Assembly (NCBI GenBank): GCA_040385245.1 | Contig: JAZKHT010000007.1 | Coordinates: 372,001-436,000 of the forward strand | DNA length: 64,000 nt | Direction of reading: 5' to 3' | Source of the DNA: JAZKHT01 sp040385245 | Lineage (GTDB): Bacteria; Pseudomonadota; Alphaproteobacteria; Rhodobacterales; Rhodobacteraceae | In this document: in pieces, positions 26,287 to 35,600 of the stretch | Layout: each line of letters begins with the position of its first letter | Numbering within the stretch: position 1 is the stretch's first letter | Made by a program: the position numbers and the translations under genes | The notes under the pieces: model-generated | Databases searched by the model: none | What the model was told of the DNA's origin: nothing | The model's input: the letters and a program-made list of their open reading frames with translations, nothing else

Positions 26287-26931
26287 ATGAACCGCATCAC
26301 CGCACTTGCCGCCGCCGCAATGACCGCTGTCATGGTGCTGCTTTTCACGTTGCCCGCCCACGCCGCCACAGAAAAGGCAATTGTCGCGGGCGGCTGTTTC
26401 TGGTGCGTCGAGGCGGATTTTGAGAAAGTTGCGGGCGTGCGGTCCGTGGTTTCAGGTTACACTGGCGGCAATGTGGCCAATCCGACCTACAAGCAGGTCA
26501 CAAAAGGCGGCACCGGGCATTACGAGGCGGTCGAGATCACCTTTGACAATGCCAAGATCAGCTATGACCAGATCATCCGCCTATTTCTGCGGTCGGTTGA
26601 TCCCACCGACGCGGGTGGGCAGTTCTGTGATCGTGGAGACAGCTATCGCACCGCCATTTTCGTCTCTGATGCCGCCCAGAAGGCCAGTGCCGATGCTGCG
26701 GTGGCCGAGGCCAACGCGATCCTGGGCACGGTGGTGACCCCCGTTTTGAAGGCCGGTCCGTTCTGGAAGGCCGAAGATTACCATCAGGATTACTACAAGG
26801 GCGATGGCATCGTGATCACCCGTGGCGGTCCGAAAAAGCAATCCAACGCCTATAAATTCTATCGCGATGGCTGCGGTCGCGATGCCCGTGTCAAGGCCGT
26901 CTGGGGCACCGAAGCGGCCTTTGCGAAATAA
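26287..26931 (+). CDS. msrA: Peptide methionine (S)-S-oxide reductase MsrA, exported
   Basis: 214 residues. The active site GCFWCVEADFEKV and the catalytic neighbour GYTGG are typical MsrA, as are GTGHYEAVE and FWKAEDYHQDYY. A signal peptide (first 28 or so residues, ending LPAHAA) precedes the domain, so the enzyme should act in the periplasm, repairing oxidised methionines in exported proteins. Start ATG at 26287 with GGGAG upstream. No msrB is adjacent. Confidence 0.95.
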   Translation: MNRITALAAAAMTAVMVLLFTLPAHAATEKAIVAGGCFWCVEADFEKVAGVRSVVSGYTGGNVANPTYKQVTKGGTGHYEAVEITFDNAKISYDQIIRLFLRSVDPTDAGGQFCDRGDSYRTAIFVSDAAQKASADAAVAEANAILGTVVTPVLKAGPFWKAEDYHQDYYKGDGIVITRGGPKKQSNAYKFYRDGCGRDARVKAVWGTEAAFAK

Positions 26932-26988
26932 GCTGCTTTCACCCCTGACCGTGCTTTTGTAGGGTCTTCCCGGACAGGGGAGACTTTC

Positions 26989-29625
26989 GTGACCGAAGAC
27001 ACCGTCACGCCGATGATGGCGCAATACCTTGAGATTAAGGCGCAGAATCCCGGCGCGCTGCTGTTCTATCGGATGGGCGATTTCTACGAGATGTTCTTTG
27101 ACGATGCGGTTGCCGCATCCGAGGCGCTGGACATCGCCCTGACCAAGCGCGGCACGCATCTGGGCGAACCGATTGCCATGTGTGGCGTGCCGGTCCATGC
27201 GTCCGAAGGGTATCTTCTGGCCCTGATCCGCAAAGGGTTTCGCGTCGCCATCGCCGAACAGCTTGAAGATCCGGCCGAGGCGAAAAAGCGCGGCTCCAAA
27301 TCGGTGGTCAAGCGCGATGTGGTGCGCCTTGTTACCCCCGGCACCCTGACCGAAGACGCCCTGCTAGAGGCGCGACGTCACAACTATCTGGCCGCCTACG
27401 CCGAGGTGCGCGACGCTGGCGCTTTGGCCTGGGCCGACATTTCCACGGGCGAGTTGCGGGTGATGCCCTGCCCGCTGGTCCGACTGGGGCCGGAACTGGC
27501 CCGCCTGTCCCCGCGCGAGGTGTTGGTGTCCGAAACGCGGGACCGTGATTTGGCCATGTTGGTGACGGATGCGGGGGCTGCCATCACGGCTTTGTCGCGG
27601 GGCAGCTTTGATTCCACCAGTGCGGAAAAACGTCTGTGCTCGCTATTCAATGTTGGCGGGCTGGATGCCTTTGGCACGTTTGAACGCGCCGAAGTCGCTG
27701 CCATGGGCGCGCTGGTTGATTACCTCGATCTGACTCAGCGCGGCAAGTTGCCCCTGTTGCGCCCGCCGCTAAAGGAAAGCGCGGGCGGGGCGATGCAGAT
27801 CGACGCGGCAACCCGGCGCAATCTGGAATTGACCGCTGCGCTGTCGGGGGGGCGTGACGGATCCCTGCTGGCTGCGGTTGATCGGACGGTCACCGCCCCC
27901 GGCGCGCGTCTGTTGGAACGGCGCATTTCCGGCCCGTCGCGCGATCTGGATGTGATCCACGAACGGTTGGAGTCGGTCGGCTTTCTGCTGGATCAGGGCC
28001 GCTTGCGCGAAGATTTGCGCGCCGATCTGCGCCGCGTGCCTGACATGGACCGCGCGCTGTCACGTCTGGCGCTGGATCGGGGTGGCCCGCGCGATCTGAC
28101 CGCCATTCGGGCGGGCCTGTCGCAGGCGGGCGCGATTGCGGCACGGCTGACCGATACCCCGGCCCTGCTGGCGCAGGCGGCGCTTGCCTTGACGGGGCAT
28201 GACGATCTGGTTGGATTGCTGGACGCGGCACTGGTGGCAGAACCGCCGCTGCTGTTGCGCGATGGCGGTTTCATCGCACCCGGCTACGATCTGTCACTGG
28301 ACGAGGCGCGGCGCCTGCGCGACGAAGGGCGCGGCGTCATCGCCGGAATGCAGACAGATTTCATCGCGCAGACCGGCATCCAAAGCCTGAAGATCAAGCA
28401 TAACAACGTGCTGGGCTATTTCATCGAGACGACATCGACCCACGCCGAAAAGATGCTGTCGCCACCGTTGTCTGACACCTTCATCCACCGCCAGACGACG
28501 GCGGGGCAGGTGCGGTTCACCACCGTCGTGCTGTCGGAAATGGAAACCCGCATCCTGAACGCAGGGAACAACGCGTTGGAAATCGAAAAGCGCCAGTTCG
28601 ACGTGTTGCGATCCGCCATTGTGGAACTGGCCGGTCCGATTGGAGCTGCTGCCCGTGCGCTGGCCGAAGTTGATCTGGCAGCCGCCTTTGCCGATCTGGC
28701 GGCCGCCGAAGATTGGGCCGAACCTGTGGTCGACGACAGCCGCGCCTTTGCGGTGACCGGTGGGCGTCATCCGGTGGTGGAACGGGCGTTGCGGCGGCAG
28801 GGGGCCGGGCCATTCGTCGCCAATGATTGCGCGCTGACCGAAGGGGAAACCCCGGCGATCTGGTTGCTGACTGGCCCGAACATGGCGGGCAAATCCACCT
28901 TTTTGCGGCAGAACGCGCTGATTGCCCTGTTGGCGCAGGCTGGCAGTTTTGTTCCGGCGACATCGGCGCATATCGGCCTTGTCAGCCAATTGTTCAGCCG
29001 AGTCGGCGCGGCGGATGATCTGGCGCGGGGACGGTCTACCTTTATGGTGGAAATGGTGGAAACGGCGGCGATCCTGAATCAGGCCGACGACCGCGCCCTG
29101 GTGATCCTTGATGAAATCGGGCGCGGCACGGCCACCTATGATGGCCTGTCTATCGCCTGGGCCACGCTGGAACACCTGCACGAGGCGAACCGCTGCCGCG
29201 CGCTGTTTGCCACGCATTACCACGAGATGACGGCGCTGGCGGGCAAACTGCCCGGCGTGGAAAACGCGACTGTGACGGTCAAGGAGTGGGACGGCGACGT
29301 CATCTTTCTGCACGAGGTCAAAACGGGCGCGGCGGATCGCAGCTATGGCGTGCAGGTCGCGCGACTGGCTGGCCTACCGCAAAGCGTGGTGGACCGCGCC
29401 AAGGCGGTTTTGGAGGTGCTGGAATCTGGCGAACGTGCTGGCGGCGCGCGGCCAAAGGCGTTGATCGACGACCTGCCCTTGTTCAGCTTTGCGCCCGCCC
29501 AAGCGCCCGCAGCCAAACCGAAATCATCGGTGGTGGAGGCGCGGCTGAAAGACATTCACCCCGACGAATTGACCCCTATCGAGGCGCTGCGGCTGGTGTA
29601 TGAGTTGCGGGGTCTGTTGGCGTAG
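26989..29625 (+). CDS. mutS: DNA mismatch repair protein MutS
   Basis: 878 residues with the full MutS layout: the N-terminal mismatch-recognition Phe-x-Glu in RMGDFYEMFF, lever and clamp regions, then the ATPase with Walker A TGPNMAGKSTFL, STFMVEMVETA, Walker B LVILDEIGRGTATYDG and ATHYHE. A C-terminal tail resembles the tetramerisation region. It recognises base mismatches and starts repair with MutL. The start is a GTG at 26989 with GGGGAG upstream. Confidence 0.97.
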   Translation: MTEDTVTPMMAQYLEIKAQNPGALLFYRMGDFYEMFFDDAVAASEALDIALTKRGTHLGEPIAMCGVPVHASEGYLLALIRKGFRVAIAEQLEDPAEAKKRGSKSVVKRDVVRLVTPGTLTEDALLEARRHNYLAAYAEVRDAGALAWADISTGELRVMPCPLVRLGPELARLSPREVLVSETRDRDLAMLVTDAGAAITALSRGSFDSTSAEKRLCSLFNVGGLDAFGTFERAEVAAMGALVDYLDLTQRGKLPLLRPPLKESAGGAMQIDAATRRNLELTAALSGGRDGSLLAAVDRTVTAPGARLLERRISGPSRDLDVIHERLESVGFLLDQGRLREDLRADLRRVPDMDRALSRLALDRGGPRDLTAIRAGLSQAGAIAARLTDTPALLAQAALALTGHDDLVGLLDAALVAEPPLLLRDGGFIAPGYDLSLDEARRLRDEGRGVIAGMQTDFIAQTGIQSLKIKHNNVLGYFIETTSTHAEKMLSPPLSDTFIHRQTTAGQVRFTTVVLSEMETRILNAGNNALEIEKRQFDVLRSAIVELAGPIGAAARALAEVDLAAAFADLAAAEDWAEPVVDDSRAFAVTGGRHPVVERALRRQGAGPFVANDCALTEGETPAIWLLTGPNMAGKSTFLRQNALIALLAQAGSFVPATSAHIGLVSQLFSRVGAADDLARGRSTFMVEMVETAAILNQADDRALVILDEIGRGTATYDGLSIAWATLEHLHEANRCRALFATHYHEMTALAGKLPGVENATVTVKEWDGDVIFLHEVKTGAADRSYGVQVARLAGLPQSVVDRAKAVLEVLESGERAGGARPKALIDDLPLFSFAPAQAPAAKPKSSVVEARLKDIHPDELTPIEALRLVYELRGLLA

Positions 29626-29626
29626 A

Positions 29627-29655
29627 CGTGGCCCGGTGGGTTAAACCGGGCCACG
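29627..29655. terminator. Hairpin between convergent mutS and the giant autotransporter gene
   Basis: An 11-base perfect stem (29627-29637 with 29645-29655) and seven-base loop occupies the gap between the two stop codons. No T tract follows, so it is either a weak terminator for both directions or simply an mRNA 3'-end structure. Confidence 0.55.
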
Positions 29656-29660
29656 CCAGA

Positions 29661-32600
29661 TCAGAACTTCCGTTCCAGCCCAAGGTTCACACCCCAGGTC
29701 GCGGCGTCGGCGCTGCCTGCACCCTGACCAAACATTTCGGCCTTCAGGTGCGTGCCATCATCGGTGACGCGGTGAACGCCAAGCCGCAGGATAACGCTGG
29801 TCCCGGTGGCGGAACTGTCGGCGGTGTCATCCGTCACCGCCCAGCCCAACCCACCGTCAAAGTTCAGCGAGCCAACCTTGATCGGTGCGACATAGCTGAA
29901 ATCGAAGCCGAGTGCTGCCTGCGTCAGCGCGATGTTCACCTTTGGCACCGATGCCCCACCCGACGACGTATAGCTTTGTGTCGTTTCTGTCGCGCGGCTG
30001 TAGGACAGATAGGGACGGAACGACAGCCTATCGCCGGGAATAGAGCCTGACAGTTTCACCATGGCAAGATCGCGCGTCCCGCTGACTTGATCGCCCGCCG
30101 CCCCCGTGGGGGTGATCAGGTTGTCGGTCCGGCCCCACAGATAGCGCGCGTCCAGATACAGCGGCAGTTCGCCCAAGCGGGTTGCCGCATAAGGGCCGAT
30201 CTGCCAACCGGTTCCCGAAGCCGTGCCCACCGGGGCGGTTGTGCCGATGCTGTCAACCTGACCCATCAGACCGATCAACGCGTTTTCGCCCAGTTTCATG
30301 TGCTTGCCGAAACTCAGCAGCGCATAGTGGCTGGAATTGCCGTCATCGTCCGACGTGCGGCTGGCTGTCAGGCGGAACCACAGCGGGCCGTCGGGTCGGA
30401 ACCAGTCGATCTGGCCATTCTTGCCGGACACATTCAGCGTCAACGACGGCTGTTGGGTCGTCCCGTTCAGGAACCCCGTGATATCAGGCTGTTGCAGGAT
30501 AAGAGATGTCATCCGCTGGATTTGCACCGTCTGGATCAGCTTAGCCTCAACCACCAGTCCCGCAACCGACACCGTGACGCTGCCCGACGCCGATGGGTTG
30601 ACCGCATCGCCGCTATAGGTCGCGGTAAAGGTGGTGGTGCCGGGTTCGGTCACCACATGGGTGAACGTCGCCGCCACGCCTGACAACGGAACGGTCCCCA
30701 ACGTGGTGCTACCCAGTGCAAAGGTGACGGTGCCGCTGGGCGATGCGCCACCCGACAACGTCGCCGTCAAGGTGATCGTGTCCCCCACAACGGCGCTGCT
30801 GGTATCCGCGGTCAGGGCCAGGGTCGTTTCAACGGCGGCTATCAGCAGGCTGAACGTTCCCGTCGCGATGTCCGACGCCTCGTCCGACACGGTCACGGTA
30901 TAGACGGCGTCGACTGCGCCGGTTGGTGTTCCCGTCACCTCGCCCGTCGCGGTGTTGAACGACACCCCATCCGGCAATGCCGGGGCGATTGCATAGGTCA
31001 GCACCCCCACCCCGCCTGTGGCGGTAACCGGTGTAAAGGCGAGGGGTTCTCCGGGTGTTGCAATGGTGGTCGGCACCTCAACCGTCGCCACCAACGTCGC
31101 GGCAATCGTCAGGTCAAAGCTGCCCGTCGCTGACTGGCTGTTTGCATCGGTGACGGTGACCGTATGTGTCACCCGCGCGCGGGCCATTGTCGGCGTGCCG
31201 GTGATTTCCCCCGTCGCGGTGTTGAACGACACCCCATCCGGCAACGCCGGGGCGATTGCATAGGTCAGCACCCCCACCCCGCCTGTGGCGGTAATCGGCG
31301 TAAAGGCGAGGGGTTCTCCGGGTGTTGCAATGGTGGTCGGCACCTCAACCGTCGCCACCAACGTCGCGGCAATCGTCAGGTCAAAGCTGCCCGTCGCTGA
31401 CTGGCTGTTTGCATCGGTGACGGTGACCGTATGTGTCACCTGCGCGCTGGCCGTTGTTGGCGTGCCGGTGATCCCCCCCGTCGCGGTGTTGAACGACACC
31501 CCATCCGGCAATGCCGGGGCGATTGCATAGGTCAGCGGGCCGGTGCCGCCAGAAGCGGTGACGGGGATGAAGGGGGCTACCATCAGATCTTCGGTGAGAG
31601 TGACCGTCGACACAGCGGTGGTTGCTGTGACGTCGTCATTCACCGTCAGTGCAAACTGCCCCGTTGCAGTGACACCCACGCCATCGGTTACCGTGACCGT
31701 AAAGATCGCGGTCGCCAGCGCCTCCGTCGGGATGCCCGAGATTGCGCCGCTGCTGGCATCCATCGTCAGACCGACCGGAAGTGCGGGGCTGGTGGCATAG
31801 GACACCGTCGGCGTGCCGCCCGTTGCGGTGACGGGAACAAATGCTGTGACGGGCTGGCCCATGGTCAGGCTCCGCGTCGGAACATCCACCGCCGTCACAA
31901 GCGCAGGGTTGATGGTAAAGGTGTTGGAAACCGGCACCGCCGCAAGATAGCTGCTGTCGCCGGGATCTGTCGCCTCGACCGTGCAGGAACCGGGTGCCAC
32001 ATGAATCAGCGCGATTGCCGGGCTGGCAATGGCACAAACAGCGGGCGTGGTCGAGGTCAGGACCGGCGTTACGCCTGCCGATGTGCTGGCCACCAACGGT
32101 GCCACCGTTCCGAGAGTCTGCGTTCCCGGATTGGCAAAGGTGATCGTCTGCGACGCCTTTGCCTTGACGCTGTTCGTGGCCGCCGACGCCGGGCCGTCGC
32201 CAGCCTCGTTGGTTGCGAGAACGGTGAAGGTGTAGGTTGTCAGCGGGGTTAGCCCGGAAACCGTCAGGGGCGAGGTTGTGCCCGTCACCGTCAGGCCAGC
32301 CGGGGGTGTTGACGTCACGGTATAGCCGGTGATCGCCACGCCGCCGGTGTTGGCGGGGGCGGTAAAGGTGACGATGGCGCTGCCTTCGGTCGTGCCCGCT
32401 GCGGCCGCTCCGATCACGGGCGCAGACGGGACGACGGGCGATACGTCAAAGCCTTGGATCACCATGCCTGCTTCAAGGAAGGCCGCATCTCCGGCTTGGG
32501 TCGCCTCGATCCTGCATCTGCCTGCGGAGACAAACGTCAGGGTGTATCCGCTGACCGTGCAGACATCGGTCGTGATTGACGTCAGCGTGACCGGCAACCC

Positions 32601-35600
32601 CGATGACGCAGTCGGCGACAATGTTGGCGATGTGCCAAACAACCGGGTGCCTGGATTGACAAAGGTGATCGATTGGCTGGTTGTCGGAGTGACCGGGTCA
32701 GAGTCTGCGGATTCCGCGCTGTCCAAAGCCGCGTTGCTGGTGGCGCGGACGGTGAATGTGTAGGTCGTGCCGTTGGTCAAACCCGAAACCGTTATGGGCG
32801 ACGTTGCCCCGGTCCGCGTGATGCTTTCGGGGGTGGACGTTACCGTATAGGTCGCAAGCGTGCTGCCGCCCATGCTGCCCGATGTGGTAAAGGCAATGGT
32901 GGCGGAGGTGTCGCCAGCCACCACCGATGTGATCGTCGGTGCATCCGGGGCGACCGCGTTCACGGTAAAGCTGCGCTGAACCGCTGTTGCCGCGTTCCAT
33001 GCCGCGTTTCCGGCCTGCGTCGCCTCGATCGTGCAAGTGCCTGCAGACACGAAGGTCAGGTCAAACCCGCTGACCGTGCAAACCCCTGTCGTGGTAGAGG
33101 TCAGGGTCACTGCCAACATCGAGCTTGCCGTTGGGGCAAGCGTGGACGTTGTGCCAAAGTCTTGTGCACCGGGATTGGCAAAGGTGATGGTCTGGTCTGC
33201 CTTAGGCGTAACCGAGTTCGATGCGGCAGAGGCGGTTCCGTCGCCTTGGCTGTTTGTTGCCTGAACGGTGAACGTATAGGCCGTGCCGTTGGTCAGACCC
33301 GGCACCGTCACTGGCGACGATGCCCCGGTTCCGGTCAATCCACCTGGGCTGGACGTCACCGTATAGCCCGTGATCGCGGCGCCGCCGCTGCTGGCCGGTG
33401 CGGTGAAGGTTACCGAAGCTGTTGTGTCGCCCGCCGTCGCTGTGCCGATGGTCGGCGCACCGGGCGCCGTGGCCAGGATGCTGAACGAAACCGTTGCCTC
33501 GGCGGCCGGAAGATAGGCTGTGTTGCCCGGCTGGTTCGCTTTTATGATGCAGGTTCCGGTGGATTGGAACGTGACAAGGGCATCTGCTGCAACAGTGCGA
33601 ATTCCGGGCGTTCCGGTAAATGTCAGCGTCAGACCAGACGTGGTGGATGCCGCCAAATTGGCCTGCGATCCAAAGAAATACGCTCCGTCCGATGTAAGGG
33701 TGATTGTCTGCGGGGCCTTTGGCGTGACGGAGTTCGATGCGGCAGAGGCGGCTCCAGACCCTTCGCTGTTCGTCGCCTGCACGGTGAATGTATAGGCTGT
33801 GCCGTTGGTCAGACCCGGCACCGTCACCGGCGACGATGCACCGGTTCCGGTCAATCCACCGGGGCTAGACGTCACCGTATAGCCTGTGATCGCGGCACCG
33901 CCAGTGCTGGCCGGGGCGGTGAAGGCTACCGAAGCCGAAGCGTCACCTGCGGTCGCAGCGCCGATGGTGGGGGCGTCGGGCACGGTCAGGGCGTTGACGA
34001 CAAAGTCTTGTGTCACCGGCGTGGCTGCCAAAAATTCTGCACTGCCCGCCTGTGACGCCTCGATAGTGCAGGTGCCGTCGGCAAGGCCCGTTGCTTCAGA
34101 CCCGGCGACCGAACAGGTCAAGGGTGTGAGTGTGGTATAAGACACCGCCTGACCCGATGTTGCCGTGGCTGCCAGGGTGGCTGCCGCGCCCACGTAGATC
34201 GACGCAGGTGCCGGGAAGGTGATGGTTTGCGGTGCCTTTGGCGTGACGGAGTTGGACGCGGCAGAGGCCGTTCCGGGGCCTGCGCTGTTCGTTGCCAGCA
34301 CGGTGAACGTATAGGACGTGCCATTGGTCAGACCCGGCACCGTCACCGGCGACGATGCACCGCTTCCGGTCAATCCACCGGGGCTGGATGTCACCGTATA
34401 GCCCGTGATCGCTGCGCCACCAGTGCCGGCCGGTGCGGTGAAAGTTACAGACGCCGTTGTGTTGCCTGCCGTCGCCGTGCCGATCGTCGGCGCACCGGGC
34501 GCAGTGGCCAGGATGCTGAACGAAACCGTTGCCTCGGCGGCCGGAAGATAGGCTGTGTTGCCCGGCTGGTTCGCTTTTATGATGCAGGTTCCGGTGGATT
34601 GGAACGTGACAAGGGCATCTGCTGCAACAGTGCGAATTCCGGGCGTTCCGGTAAATGTCAGCGTCAGACCAGACGTGGTGGATGCCGCCAAATTGGCCTG
34701 CGATCCAAAGAAATACGCTCCGTCCGATGTAAGGGTGATTGTCTGCGGGGCCTTTGGCGTGACGGAGTTCGATGCGGCAGAGGCGGCTCCAGACCCTTCG
34801 CTGTTCGTCGCCTGCACGGTGAATGTATAGGCTGTGCCGTTGGTCAGACCCGGCACCGTCACCGGCGACGATGCACCGGTTCCGGTCAATCCACCGGGGC
34901 TAGACGTCACCGTATAGCCTGTGATCGCGGCACCGCCAGTGCTGGCCGGGGCGGTGAAGGCGACCGAAGCCGAAGCGTCACCTGCAGTTGCGGTGCCGAT
35001 GGTGGGGGCGTCGGGCACAGTCAGGGCGTTGACGACAAAGTCTTGTGTCACCGGCGTGGCTGTCAAAAATTCTGCGCTGCCCGCCTGTGACGCCTCGATA
35101 GTGCAGGTGCCGTCGTCAAGGCCCGTTGCTTCGGACCCGGCGACCGAACAGGTCAACGGTGTGAGTGTGGTATAAGTCACCGCCTGACCCGATGTTGCCG
35201 TTGCCGTCAAGGTGGCTGCCGCACCGACATAGATCGACGCAGGTGCTGGGAAGGTGATGGTTTGCGGTGCCTTTGGCGTGACGGAGTTGGACGCGGCAGA
35301 GGCCGTTCCGGGGCCTGCGCTGTTCGTTGCCAGCACGGTGAACGTATAGGACGTGCCATTGGTCAGACCCGGCACCGTCACCGGCGACGATGCACCGGTT
35401 CCGGTCAATCCACCGGGGCTAGACGTCACCGTATAGCCCGTGATCGCGGCGCCGCCGCTGCTGGCCGGTGCGGTGAAAGTTACCGAAGCGGTTGTGTCGC
35501 CCGCCGTCGCCGTGCCGATGGTCGGTGCGCCGGGCACGACCGCGTTGACCGAAAAGGAACGCTGAACAGCCGTGGCCGCGCTGTATGCGCCATTACCGGC

